DNA from: Collinsella sp. An307
GTDB taxonomy: Bacteria; Actinomycetota; Coriobacteriia; Coriobacteriales; Coriobacteriaceae
NCBI RefSeq assembly: GCF_002161805.1
Contig: NZ_NFIP01000005.1
Location: forward strand, 62,001 to 126,000
Direction: 5' to 3'
DNA length: 64,000 bases
Under the pieces are notes generated by a model, which did no database searches, had not been told where the DNA came from, and saw only the letters and a list, made by a program, of their open reading frames with translations. The translations under genes were made by a program, and so were the position numbers. This document shows, in pieces, positions 15,187-26,200 of the stretch; positions within the stretch are counted from its first letter, which is position 1; every line of letters starts with the position of its first letter.

Positions 15187-16368
15187 CTAGGCGATGGCGC
15201 GGCGCGCCCGGCCCACGGCGAGGCCGGCTGCGGCGATGGCGAGCGCGAACAGCACCACGATGCCCGCGTGACCGAGTACCGATGTCACAAGCTCGCCGGT
15301 TACGCTGGTAGCCCGCACGAGCATTTCCATGGCGCTCACCGCCCACAGCCCCGGCGCGAAGCGCGCGACGGCAAGAACCTCGGCGCTCATGTTGGCAAGC
15401 GGCACCCACGTGCCCGCCAAGAACGAGATGATTATGGCCGAGATATTGGCGATGGCGTGCACAAGTTCGCGCCGCACGCCCAGCTGCCAGATGAGGAACC
15501 CAAACGCCATACCCACGAGCATGAGCGCAAAGAGGATGACGAGCATGAGTGCGGTGAGGGCGACGGGTACGCAGGCAAGTTCGTCTGCGTAGAGCGCAAT
15601 TCCCACAACGGCGTTGATGGACCACACGGCAATGCCGCAGAGCGCGATGGCGCCCGCAATCTGCGTGTCGAAGGCGGCGCTCGGCACCGGCGTGGCGCCG
15701 ATGCGTTGGCGCACCTCGGGTGTGCGCAGGTCGGCGAGGCCGATACCCACGATCGCCGCGACGCCGCCAAAGAGGGCATAGAGGGCAAACTGGCAGTACA
15801 CCAGATAGGTAACAGGCAGGCCCGGTGTCTCGGTGTCGATAATCTCGACGGCCACGCCGGTATCCTGCGATGCATCGACGAGTTTCACCAGATCTTCGGC
15901 ATGTGCGGCAGGGCTTGCTGCGGCTATGGCGTAGAGCTCCTGCGCGTAGCCGCGCACACGCTCATCCATAAGCGAGCCGTTTGCGCTCGTGTAGCTCACT
16001 ACGCATTCAAGGTCGGGCGCGTCGAGGCCGGCGCGTGCGGCGGCAACAAGTTCTTCGCCGTAGCCCGCGGGAATGACGAGCACGTAGTCCGCGTAGTTTT
16101 TGGCAGCGGCTTCCTGCAGGGCACGCGTGCTGTCCTCGATCTCGACCAGCTCGCTCACGGCGGCAATGTGACTCGCAAGCGCGCGGGAGACGGCGCTCTC
16201 GTCCCGGTCGATGATGGCCACGCCGGGCCGCACGGCCTCATAGGTTGTGCTCACCGGGCCGAGGCTGCCAGCGGCGAAGCTGCCCACGACCGAGAACAGC
16301 AGCACGTAGACGGCAAAGAGCACGCGATGCTCGGCAACAAGGCGGACGGCAATCTTAAGCACAGACAT
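15187..16368 (-). CDS. ABC-2 type exporter permease, second subunit
   Basis: 393 residues. One N-terminal membrane helix (about residues 15-35), a long extracytoplasmic domain (about 40-195) with the 'VAIIDRDESAVSRALASHIA' pattern seen in YhgE/DrrB-like ABC-2 permeases, then five C-terminal helices (about 205-390). The start overlaps the end of the preceding permease gene by 14 nt. With 16355-17557 and 17554-18522 it forms a three-gene exporter operon whose two permeases resemble each other in layout. The substrate is not evident; similar systems export peptides, drugs or haem. Confidence 0.85.
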   Translation of the reverse strand: MSVLKIAVRLVAEHRVLFAVYVLLFSVVGSFAAGSLGPVSTTYEAVRPGVAIIDRDESAVSRALASHIAAVSELVEIEDSTRALQEAAAKNYADYVLVIPAGYGEELVAAARAGLDAPDLECVVSYTSANGSLMDERVRGYAQELYAIAAASPAAHAEDLVKLVDASQDTGVAVEIIDTETPGLPVTYLVYCQFALYALFGGVAAIVGIGLADLRTPEVRQRIGATPVPSAAFDTQIAGAIALCGIAVWSINAVVGIALYADELACVPVALTALMLVILFALMLVGMAFGFLIWQLGVRRELVHAIANISAIIISFLAGTWVPLANMSAEVLAVARFAPGLWAVSAMEMLVRATSVTGELVTSVLGHAGIVVLFALAIAAAGLAVGRARRAIA

Positions 16369-17557
16369 AGCGCTGCCTCCTCATGAAGATGAGCGCGCCC
16401 GCACCAAGGAGCGCGGCGATGGCGAGCAGCGCACCACAGGCAGACGCAAACGGAGCAAGAGAGTCGTAAAACGTAAGCGAAAGCATGGCCTCGGTTGCCT
16501 GCACAGCCGGGTTGAGCAGCTGAGCGAGCGGCATGTGCTGCGAGAGCCAGTTGGCGACCTCGAGTGCAGGCGTGCCAAAAAGGCCGGCAGGAAGCGACAG
16601 CGCAAGCGTGGCGATGGTGATGAGCGCGTCTTTGACACCCGCTTGCGTGCCGGGGAGCGCGCCCACAAAGGCGCCGAGTGCGCATGAGACAAGGGCGCAC
16701 GCGCCGCACGCCACGGGCGTGAGCCAGACCCTGCCGCCGAACGATATCCCTGCGACAACGTAGAAGTAGGCGACGGCGAGCATCATGCTTGTCATAACGA
16801 TGAGCCAGCTCGCCACAAGCGCCGCCGCAAGCTGCCGCGCGGGCGAGAGCGCTCCGACCTGCCGGCGCGAGCCCTCGGGCGTGGCGGCGATGCGCGTCCG
16901 GTCGATGAGTGTCTGGGCGATGGTGGAGCACATGATGCACGAGTAACCGAGCAGCGCATAGTAGAAGCGGCTGAGCTCACTCGGTGGTTCGCGCAGTACG
17001 CTGAGCTCGGCGGTTGCGGCCTGCTCGCCTGAGAGGTTCTCGGCAAGTGCGGCGCGGGCTTCGGCGTTTGCGCGTGCGGCCGGATCGTGTTTGGCAAGAG
17101 CGCCAGCGAGCTCCTCGCCCTGCAGATAGCGGTCGAGGATGGTTTGGACGATGGCTTGGTCGGTGGAACCCGCGTCCGAGGGGGCGACGAGCAGGTGCTC
17201 CGTGCCATTCGCGTCGATAACAAGCGCCGTGTCCACCGCGCCCGCACGCACCCCTGCCTCGGCTGCGGCGCGGTCCGCATAGCCTGTGAGGGCAAGCAGC
17301 GGCACCTCGTCTTCTGCGTCACTTGGGTACGCAAGCTCTTCGAGCAGCGTACGTAGGCCCGTCGCATCCTGCCAGCCGGTGTCCTCCACCACACCGAGCT
17401 TGATGGTGTGGGTGCTTTGGTTGGATTGCATGCCAGCGAACATGGTCATGAAGATGGTCGCCATGATGAGGGGAAACGCAAAGCACCAAATGACGACGCC
17501 GGTGCTGCGCAGCGTCATGCGGATGTTGTAGTAGATCTGGGTGAGCATGGTTTTCAC
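16355..17557 (-). CDS. ABC-2 type exporter permease, first subunit
   Basis: 400 residues with the same plan as its neighbour: one N-terminal helix (about 18-40, 'VVIWCFAFPLIMATIFMTMF'), an extracytoplasmic domain with 'KLGVVEDTGWQDA' and 'DTALVIDANGTEHLLV' (about 50-220), and C-terminal helices (about 235-395), including a 'SPARQLAAALVASWLIVMTSM' stretch. Translationally coupled at both ends: the start overlaps the ATPase stop by 4 nt (ATGA) and the stop overlaps the next gene by 14 nt. Heterodimeric permeases of this kind usually share one ATPase dimer. Confidence 0.85.
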   Translation of the reverse strand: MKTMLTQIYYNIRMTLRSTGVVIWCFAFPLIMATIFMTMFAGMQSNQSTHTIKLGVVEDTGWQDATGLRTLLEELAYPSDAEDEVPLLALTGYADRAAAEAGVRAGAVDTALVIDANGTEHLLVAPSDAGSTDQAIVQTILDRYLQGEELAGALAKHDPAARANAEARAALAENLSGEQAATAELSVLREPPSELSRFYYALLGYSCIMCSTIAQTLIDRTRIAATPEGSRRQVGALSPARQLAAALVASWLIVMTSMMLAVAYFYVVAGISFGGRVWLTPVACGACALVSCALGAFVGALPGTQAGVKDALITIATLALSLPAGLFGTPALEVANWLSQHMPLAQLLNPAVQATEAMLSLTFYDSLAPFASACGALLAIAALLGAGALIFMRRQRYVCA

Positions 17558-18522
17558 CGCCCGGCTGGGCGTTCGTCTCCGGCACCGTGGTCGCGGAGCT
17601 CATTGCCGGTAATCTCGAGGAATACGTCGTTTAAGGTGGGTGGCTCGGAGTACACACGCACGGGTGCCACGCCAAAGCTCGCGAGCACCTCGAGCACCGC
17701 GGCCAGATGGCTCTCGCCTTGCGCGCAGGCAACGTGTAGCTCGCGGCCGCGGTAGCTTGCCGATACGGTGGCGGGCAGGTAGCGCACGGCGTCGAGCGCG
17801 GCCTCGGGTAGGTCGGTGACCTCGACCACGATCTTCTCGCCGATACCGATCATGCCCTTGAGCTCGCCCACCGTGCCCTCGGCCACGGCGCGGCCCCGGT
17901 CCATGATCATGATGCGCCCGCAGATTTGCTCGACCTCCTCCATATAGTGGCTCGTGTAGACCACAGTCGCACCGGCATCCACGAGCGCTAGGATGCCCGA
18001 GAGGATTGCGTTTCTGCTCTGCGGGTCCACGGCGACGGTGGGCTCGTCAAAGAAGATGAGCTCCGGTTCGTGAGCGATGCCGCAGGCGATATTGAGGCGG
18101 CGCAAGAGGCCTCCGGAAAGCTTCTGTGGGCGGAACCGGCGGAAATCGCCGAGGCCCACAAAGGCGATGGCGCGGTCTACGAGCGTGCGGCGGCGCGTGC
18201 GGTCCGCCACGTAGAGCGAGCAGAAAGCGTCGATGTTTTCCTCAACGGTAAGCTCGTTGAAGACGGCCACTTGTTGCGGCACGATGCCGATCCGCCGCTT
18301 GAGGTCGTAGCGTGCAGGTCCCATGGGCTCGCCGAAGAGCTCAATCGTGCCCTTGTCGTAGGTCAAAAGCGAGAGCATGCAGTTGATGGCAGTGGTCTTG
18401 CCGCAGCCGTTGGGGCCGAGCAGGCCAAAGACCTCGCCGCGCTCGACGGTAAGGTCGAAGTGGTCGAGGGCGACGAGGTCGCCGTAGCGCTTGACGAGCT
18501 GCCGTACGGAGACGATGGCCAT
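17554..18522 (-). CDS. ABC transporter ATP-binding protein
   Basis: 322 residues. Walker A 'GPNGCGKTTA', signature 'LSGGLLRRLNIACGI', Walker B 'LIFFDEPTVAVDPQSR', H-loop 'VVYTSHYMEEVE'. The extra C-terminal domain after residue 225 is typical of DrrA/CcmA-like exporters. ATG at 18522, set by AGGAGG 8 nt upstream. First gene of the exporter operon, divergent from a DesK/NarL-type two-component pair, an arrangement common for drug- or bacteriocin-responsive ABC systems; regulation by that pair is an inference. Confidence 0.9.
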   Translation of the reverse strand: MAIVSVRQLVKRYGDLVALDHFDLTVERGEVFGLLGPNGCGKTTAINCMLSLLTYDKGTIELFGEPMGPARYDLKRRIGIVPQQVAVFNELTVEENIDAFCSLYVADRTRRRTLVDRAIAFVGLGDFRRFRPQKLSGGLLRRLNIACGIAHEPELIFFDEPTVAVDPQSRNAILSGILALVDAGATVVYTSHYMEEVEQICGRIMIMDRGRAVAEGTVGELKGMIGIGEKIVVEVTDLPEAALDAVRYLPATVSASYRGRELHVACAQGESHLAAVLEVLASFGVAPVRVYSEPPTLNDVFLEITGNELRDHGAGDERPAGR

Positions 18523-18650
18523 GGGTGTCCTCCTGTTCATGCATGTGGGGAACGCTGGCAAGTTAGTTGCAGTATCGCGTGTCTGCGCCGGGGCGAGAAG
18601 TGACGTTTGTCATGGTTTTCGGGTACCGGCGCGTACGCTAGACTGACGCT

Positions 18651-19883
18651 ATGGAGAGGTTGTACGACAAGATCATGCTGCTGGGCGCGATGCTCGTTGT
18701 GGGCATGGCGTTCGCGTCGCGCGCCAGTACCGTTGTGTGCCTGCTGGCGGGTGTGACGGCGACGCTGCTGGTCGAGGCGTGTCGCATGCCGGCGTATTGG
18801 GTGCACACTGGTCGCGATGCCGCGCGTCCGGCAGTGAACGATGACGCATCCTCACGCCGGGAGCGGCGCGGGCACACGGTCATGATGAGTCGATTGCTAC
18901 GCTGCTTGCGCAACGCGGTCACATGGTTGCCAACGCTTCTTCCGCTGAGCGTCTGCGCATTGGCATTTGCGGTGCCCGAGGCGTTGTTTGCCTTGCCGTT
19001 TGCAACGTATGATCTCGCGCGCAGTTCGCAACGTGCGTGGCTGGTGGTACCGGCGCTCGCATTGCTGGCCGCGTGGCGCACGGCGGACCTGCCGGTCGCA
19101 GCGAAGCTTTTGGTGGCGGGCTGCGCGATTGTCGCCTATGTGCTCTCCCGCCGTACGGAGCGGACTGCTGTCCAGCGGCGCGCTATTCAACAGGAGCGCG
19201 ACGATTTGGCGGCGCGCTCGCGGCTGCTTGAGGTCCAGAACCGTGAGCTGCGTGATAAGCGCGAGCTTGAGGTGCGGGTTGCTGTGTTGGAGGAGCGCTC
19301 GCGCATCGCGCGTGAGATTCACGACAACGTGGGCCACCTGCTCACGCGTGCCCACCTGCAGGCGCAGGCGTATCAGGTGGTGTTTGCCAAGGATGACAAA
19401 GCGCGCGCAGCGTTTGCAACGTTGGGGGAGAGCCTTACGGAGGCGCTCGATACGGTGCGCGCGAGCGTGCATGACCTGCACGACGAGCACATCGACCTCG
19501 CGACGCAGATTGAGCGTATCGCAGCCGAGAGTGGACTGCCCGTGCTATGCCGGCTGGAGGCAACGGTCGCGCCGCCTGAGGTTGCGGCGTGCCTGCGCGC
19601 CGTGGCACGCGAGGCGCTCTCCAACGTCGCCCGTCATGCGAAGGCACGCGAGGTTTCGTTTTCTCTGGTGGAGCATCCCGGTTTCTGGCAGTTGACCATA
19701 GAGAACGACGGCGCTTATACGAGTGACGGCGCCCCGGGGCTGGGGCTCGTCTCGCTCGAGGAGCGCGTGCAGGCACTTGGCGGGACGTTTCGCGCCGGTC
19801 CCATCGGCGAGGGCGCGCAGCCGAGCAGCTGGCGCGTGTTTGTGAGCATTCCCAAGAAGCGTGAGGCGCAACAGGAGGCATGA
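18651..19883 (+). CDS. Sensor histidine kinase (HisKA_3, DesK/NarX-like)
   Basis: 410 residues. About five hydrophobic segments in the first 165 residues make up the membrane sensor, with no large extracytoplasmic loop. A coiled segment (170-210) leads to the dimerisation box 'RSRIAREIHDNVGHLLTRAHL' with the phospho-acceptor His224. The ATPase domain has 'REALSNVARHAKAREV' (N box) and 'GLGLVSLEERVQALGG' (G box). The stop overlaps the response-regulator start. Divergent from the ABC exporter operon, whose load it may sense (inference). The start ATG has only a weak ribosome site. Confidence 0.88.
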   Translation: MERLYDKIMLLGAMLVVGMAFASRASTVVCLLAGVTATLLVEACRMPAYWVHTGRDAARPAVNDDASSRRERRGHTVMMSRLLRCLRNAVTWLPTLLPLSVCALAFAVPEALFALPFATYDLARSSQRAWLVVPALALLAAWRTADLPVAAKLLVAGCAIVAYVLSRRTERTAVQRRAIQQERDDLAARSRLLEVQNRELRDKRELEVRVAVLEERSRIAREIHDNVGHLLTRAHLQAQAYQVVFAKDDKARAAFATLGESLTEALDTVRASVHDLHDEHIDLATQIERIAAESGLPVLCRLEATVAPPEVAACLRAVAREALSNVARHAKAREVSFSLVEHPGFWQLTIENDGAYTSDGAPGLGLVSLEERVQALGGTFRAGPIGEGAQPSSWRVFVSIPKKREAQQEA

Positions 19884-20506
19884 TGAGGGTTGCGATTATC
19901 GATGACGATGCGCTCGTGTGCGAATCGCTCGGCATCATCTTGGGTGCCGAGGCCGATATCGACGTGGTCGGTTCTGGCACCGATGGTGACGCGGCCGTGC
20001 GCCTATACGCGGATGCCGCGCCGGATATCATGCTTATGGATATCCAGATGCCCGGGCGAGATGGTCTCTCTGCCGCGCAGGAGATTCTTGAACGCGACCC
20101 ATCGGCACGCATCGTCTTTCTCACCACCTTTTCTGATGACGAGTACATCGTACGTGCGCTTGCGCTCGGTGCCCGGGGCTATCTCATCAAGCAGGATGTC
20201 GCTGCCGTCGCGCCGGCGTTGCGCGCCGTTATGGGCGGACAGAGCGTGCTCGAAGGTGAGGTGCTGGCGCGCGTCTCATGCATGAATACTGCGACGTCGC
20301 AGACGGCTGCAGATCCCTTTGCCTGCCTTACCGACCGCGAACGCGAGGTGGCGGAGCTCATCGCCGATGGGCTCGACAACCGAGAAATCGCTCAAACGGC
20401 GTACTTGAGCGAGGGGACTGTTCGCAATCACATCAGCGCCATCCTCTCCAAGCTCCACCTCAAGAACCGCACCCAGATCGCCATCGCCTACTGGCGCCGC
20501 GCCTGA
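19880..20506 (+). CDS. NarL/LuxR-type response regulator
   Basis: 208 residues. Receiver domain with acidic pocket 'IDDD' (residues 7-10), phospho-acceptor Asp54 in 'IMLMDIQMPG' and conserved 'FLTTFSDDEY' and Lys of 'YLIKQD'. The C-terminal LuxR helix-turn-helix reads 'LTDREREVAELIADGLDNREIAQTAYLSEGTVRNHISAILSKL'-like (about 146-190). It overlaps the kinase stop by 4 nt (ATGA) with AGGAGG just upstream; the second ATG at 19883 is equally likely as the start. Likely targets are its own region and the divergent exporter promoter. Confidence 0.92.
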   Translation: MMRVAIIDDDALVCESLGIILGAEADIDVVGSGTDGDAAVRLYADAAPDIMLMDIQMPGRDGLSAAQEILERDPSARIVFLTTFSDDEYIVRALALGARGYLIKQDVAAVAPALRAVMGGQSVLEGEVLARVSCMNTATSQTAADPFACLTDREREVAELIADGLDNREIAQTAYLSEGTVRNHISAILSKLHLKNRTQIAIAYWRRA

Positions 20507-20556
20507 GCTGGCGAAAGGGCGTGGCCGTATGGGCGAGGCGGCGCAGGCTGCCGGCC

Positions 20557-21438
20557 CTACAGGTATTCGATCTGGGCGCCTTCGGTGTCGCAGGTGAGGA
20601 TGTGCGTCGCGCACTCCGGGAACTGTTCGCGCAGGCGCACCTGCAAAAACTTCGCCACGATGGTGTCGTCCGTGACGGCCATAAGCGTCGAGCCCGAGCC
20701 AGAGATCCAGAGTGTCTTGGCGCCGCCGGCGAGGCAGGCTTTGCGGATGGCGTCGTAGTCGGGTATGAGTGCGCGGCGGTAGGGCTCCTGCAGACGGTCG
20801 TCGTTCGCGGCGGCGATGAGTGCGGTGTCGCCCGTCTCGAGCCCGCGGGTGAGGCCGGCGATGCGGCCCATCTGCCATACGGCCGTGTTGAGCGGCACCT
20901 CGGTCGGCACCACCTTGCGCGCGTCTGCGGTGTGGACCTCGTAGGGCGGGATGATGGTGATGAAGCGCAGCCGCGGGGAGACGTCGTAGCGAAGGCACCG
21001 TGGCAGCTCGCCTGTGGGCGTAAACGAGCATACGGCCGCGCCCAAGATCGCGGGCGCGACATTGTCGGGGTGGCCCTCGAGCGAAGTGGCGAGCGCCACG
21101 AGCTCTTCGCGGGTGACGGTGTGGTTGGTGAGCGCCGCGGCGCCCATGATGCCGGCGACCACAAGCGTCGAGCTCGAGCCCAGGCCGCGCGCGACGGGCA
21201 CCTCGGTTTCGATGTGAATGGAGACGGGGAAGGGCTTCTCGCCCCACGTCTCAAGGGCGTAGAGGAAGGACTGGTAGACCATGTTATCGGCGTTGCGGAA
21301 CTCCTCGGGGCAACCGGTAATGGTGAGTTCGCTCGCGCGGTCCATCGTGACGTGCGCATAGAGCGACACCGCCATGCCAAGCGTGTCGTAACCAATGCCG
21401 AGGTTTGCGCTCGTTGCCGGAACGGTGATCTTGATCAT
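20557..21438 (-). CDS. thrB: Homoserine kinase
   Basis: 293 residues, GHMP kinase superfamily. Begins 'IKITVPATSANLGIGYDTLGMAV'; the ATP loop is 'EVPVARGLGSSSTLVVAGI'; the C-terminal 'SGSGSTLMAV' is the conserved glycine motif. It phosphorylates L-homoserine for threonine synthesis, supplying ThrC at 24586. ATG at 21438 follows CAGGAGGAG. Its 5' leader carries a 14-bp perfect inverted repeat enclosing a GAGTTCCGCA...GAGGAC hairpin (21459-21532). No homoserine dehydrogenase gene is in the window. Confidence 0.95.
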   Translation of the reverse strand: MIKITVPATSANLGIGYDTLGMAVSLYAHVTMDRASELTITGCPEEFRNADNMVYQSFLYALETWGEKPFPVSIHIETEVPVARGLGSSSTLVVAGIMGAAALTNHTVTREELVALATSLEGHPDNVAPAILGAAVCSFTPTGELPRCLRYDVSPRLRFITIIPPYEVHTADARKVVPTEVPLNTAVWQMGRIAGLTRGLETGDTALIAAANDDRLQEPYRRALIPDYDAIRKACLAGGAKTLWISGSGSTLMAVTDDTIVAKFLQVRLREQFPECATHILTCDTEGAQIEYL

Positions 21439-21458
21439 GGTCTCCTCCTGGTCGATGG

Positions 21459-21532
21459 GCCCATTCCCTTCGCTGCTCAGACAGTCCTCGCTCACTTCGC
21501 TTGCTGCGGAACTCGCGACGAAGGGAATGGGC
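21459..21532 (-). repeat. Long-stem hairpin in the thrB leader (copy B)
   Basis: Outer arms GCCCATTCCCTTCG/CGAAGGGAATGGGC (21459-21472, 21519-21532) are perfect. Read on the minus strand the interior holds GAGTTCCGCA, a variable segment and GAGGACTGTCTGAGC, the same internal bases as at 24501-24550. It begins 20 nt upstream of the thrB start codon, within the likely leader transcript. Confidence 0.65.
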
Positions 21533-21704
21533 ACATCGCTTCTGGCGAATGTATGCTCATGCGCGGAGCTGTCATGCGTCTTTATCCTAACAGGGGCACG
21601 GCGTGCGCGCCCCTGCGCGTGAAACGGAAACAGTCGCGCGGCCATCGCCCGGTCGGCGGGACGCTTGGCTCAAATCGGCCCCGTTGGTGGCTCGACCTGG
21701 GGCG

Positions 21705-21737
21705 TAGCCGCGCGGACTTCGCGAAGACTCCGCGCGG

Positions 21738-21740
<3 letters not shown>
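21705..21740 (-). terminator. Hairpin at the end of the beta-glucosidase gene
   Basis: TAGCCGCGCGG/CCGCGCGGCTA, an 11-bp perfect stem overlapping the stop codon of the GH1 gene. No T-run follows, so termination is uncertain. Confidence 0.4.
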
Positions 21741-24180
<2,440 letters not shown>

Positions 24181-24265
24181 AGTGCCCCTTTCCCGGTACG
24201 CTGGGTACCGTTGTTCGCGTGAGAACGGGGTGGTGGCATGCGCGATGCGTTTTACCTACGCACAG

Positions 24266-24305
24266 AAAAAGCCACGCAACCGCGTTCTCGGTTGCGTGGC
24301 AAAAA
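24266..24305 (-). terminator. Terminator or attenuator hairpin in the EamA leader
   Basis: GCCACGCAACCG-cgttct-CGGTTGCGTGGC, a perfect 12-bp stem with T5 at the minus-strand end. It lies about 85 nt upstream of the EamA start and about 280 nt beyond the thrC stop, after thrC already has its own terminator. That position suggests premature termination in the EamA leader. Confidence 0.6.
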
Positions 24306-24473
24306 GGTGACCTATCGTCCAGAAAAGTCCACGCTCTTTTTAAGCACGCCAAAGGTATGCGAACAAGGCGCGCATGGTCAAGAGCCGGCCGCGGCAGGAG
24401 GGGATTCTCCGCAAGCTTTACACGGCTTCTATACGGTTGCCGCCGGCGAGCATGGGAGGAAGGGGTCGCTCGG

Positions 24474-24573
24474 GGGGGCGTACGCACCGTCCGTCGCGAG
24501 TTCCGCAGAAAAAGGAGCCCAACGGGCTCCTTTTCGAGGACTGTTTGAGCGGCGGGCGGTGCGTGCGCCTCCC
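24474..24573. repeat. Long-stem hairpin downstream of thrC (copy C), containing a terminator
   Basis: Outer arms at 24474-24493 and 24553-24573 pair at most positions. Inside are GCGAGTTCCGCA (24496-24507), a terminator stem GGAGCCC-aac-GGGCTCC with A-run and T-run (24509-24534, active for thrC on the minus strand) and GAGGACTGTTTGAGC (24536-24550). Same internal bases as copies A and B, with different stems. The rest of the 405-nt gap 24181-24585 holds only the hairpin at 24266-24305. Confidence 0.7.
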
Positions 24574-24585
24574 GCCCGAGCGTGC

Positions 24586-26097
24586 CTATAGCCTGAGCGC
24601 CGCATTCTCCACGTAGGCGCCCATACCGGCAACATCGACCACGTCGCTGAACCGCTCATGTGCGCTCTCGAGCGCGGCAAGCTGCGCCGGTGCGGTGGTG
24701 CCAGTGACCTCCTCGAGCTTGCGCATGCAGGCAAAGTCATCTGCGGGGACGTCCTCGCCCAGCGCCTCGAGCACGGCGCGAGGGAACTTATAGGGGCTTG
24801 CCGTGGAGAGCAGTACGCGCGCGGCGCTACCCGCGGCGACAGGCAGCTTCTCCAGCACGTGGTAGCCGCAGGCAGTGTGCGGATCGATCAGGTAGGCGTT
24901 CTCGCGCCAGCTCGCGGCGATGGCGCCGGCAACCTCGTCCTCGTCCGCCCAGCCGCAGGCAAACGTCTCCTGTATCTTGGCGAGAAGCTCAGCCGGTACC
25001 TCAAAACGCCCGGTCTCAGCGAGGTCGGCCATAAGGCGGGCGATGAGTTCGCAGTCGCCGCCGGAGAGGTAGTAGAGCATGCGCTCCAGGTTGGATGAGA
25101 TGAGGATATCCATGCTGGGCGAGGTGGTGGTGAAAAACGGTCGATTGCGGTCGTAGACGCCGGTGGTGAGGAAGTCAAAGAGCACGTTGTTCTTGTCAGA
25201 CGCCACCACGAGCTTGGAGACGGGAAGGCCCAGAAGCTTGGCGTAGTAGCCGGCGAGCACATCGCCGAAGTTGCCCGTGGGCACGCAGAACTCGACCGCG
25301 TCGCCTGCGGCGATGGCACCTGCGCGCAAAAGCTGCGCGTAGGCGGCAAAATAGTACACGACCTGCGGAACCAAGCGGCCGACGTTGATGGAGTTCGCAC
25401 TGCTGGGCACGATGCCCGCCGCGGCCAGGCGCTCGGCGAGCGCGCGGTCGGCAAAGATGCGCTTCACGGCGCTCTGCGCGTCGTCAAAGTTGCCGCGCAC
25501 GGCGACCACGGCGACGTTGCCGCCCGCCTGCGTGGTCATCTGCAGCTCCTGCACGCGGCTGACCTTGCCCTCGGGGTAGAAGACGGTGATGCCGCAGCCG
25601 GGTGCGTCGGCAAAACCGGCGAGCGCCGCCTTGCCCGTGTCGCCCGAAGTGGCGGTCACGATCATGATCTTCTCGCCCGCGCCGGCACTTGCTTGGGCGC
25701 GCGCCATCAAGCGCGGCAGCATCTGGAGGGCGACGTCCTTGAACGCGCTCGTGGGGCCGTGGTAGAGCTCGAGCACATGCGCGCGCGGGCCTGCGGCGGC
25801 GCCCGGCGCCTTTGCAAGCGGGACGACGGGCGTCACCTCGGGGCTCGCAAACGTGCCGGTATACGCCTCGTCTACGCACGCGGCAATCTCATCTGCCGTG
25901 TAATCAGGTAGTAACAAACCAAGCACGTTGCGTGCAATAGCGGCGTAATCGAGCTCTGCCAGCCCATCTACGTCGACTTTCGCCGAGCCGAGGTCATCAG
26001 AAACATAGAGCCCCCCGTCGGGTGCGAGGCCCTGGCGGATGGCTTCCTTGGCCGAGCACTCCTCGGCGCGCGAACGTGTGCTATGGTACAAACTCAT
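24586..26097 (-). CDS. thrC: Threonine synthase
   Basis: 503 residues, PLP-dependent fold type II. The PLP lysine is in 'HGPTSAFKDVALQMLPRLMAR'; the phosphate-binding loop is 'TATSGDTGKAALAGF'; 'SANSINVGRLVPQVVYYFAAY' and 'VPTGNFGDVLAGYYAKLLGLP' are class-specific. Converts O-phosphohomoserine to threonine. ATG at 26097 follows AGGAGCTACC. Divergent from aspartate kinase with only about 100 nt between the starts, so the two promoters probably overlap. A terminator lies at 24509. Confidence 0.95.
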   Translation of the reverse strand: MSLYHSTRSRAEECSAKEAIRQGLAPDGGLYVSDDLGSAKVDVDGLAELDYAAIARNVLGLLLPDYTADEIAACVDEAYTGTFASPEVTPVVPLAKAPGAAAGPRAHVLELYHGPTSAFKDVALQMLPRLMARAQASAGAGEKIMIVTATSGDTGKAALAGFADAPGCGITVFYPEGKVSRVQELQMTTQAGGNVAVVAVRGNFDDAQSAVKRIFADRALAERLAAAGIVPSSANSINVGRLVPQVVYYFAAYAQLLRAGAIAAGDAVEFCVPTGNFGDVLAGYYAKLLGLPVSKLVVASDKNNVLFDFLTTGVYDRNRPFFTTTSPSMDILISSNLERMLYYLSGGDCELIARLMADLAETGRFEVPAELLAKIQETFACGWADEDEVAGAIAASWRENAYLIDPHTACGYHVLEKLPVAAGSAARVLLSTASPYKFPRAVLEALGEDVPADDFACMRKLEEVTGTTAPAQLAALESAHERFSDVVDVAGMGAYVENAALRL

Positions 26098-26200
26098 ATC
26101 GGTAGCTCCTAAAATGCCTCGAGCTCGCGGAAACGTAAGGCCCATGGTATCAGAGCCGCCGCGCTGCACGTGCCCTACCCGGAAAGGTAACCCGTTCGTC

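Noticed and set aside
21439-21540. T-box or amino-acid riboswitch in the thrB leader
   Set aside because: No T-box bulge sequence (TGGNACC), no specifier loop and no terminator with T-run; the palindrome matches the other long-stem hairpins instead.
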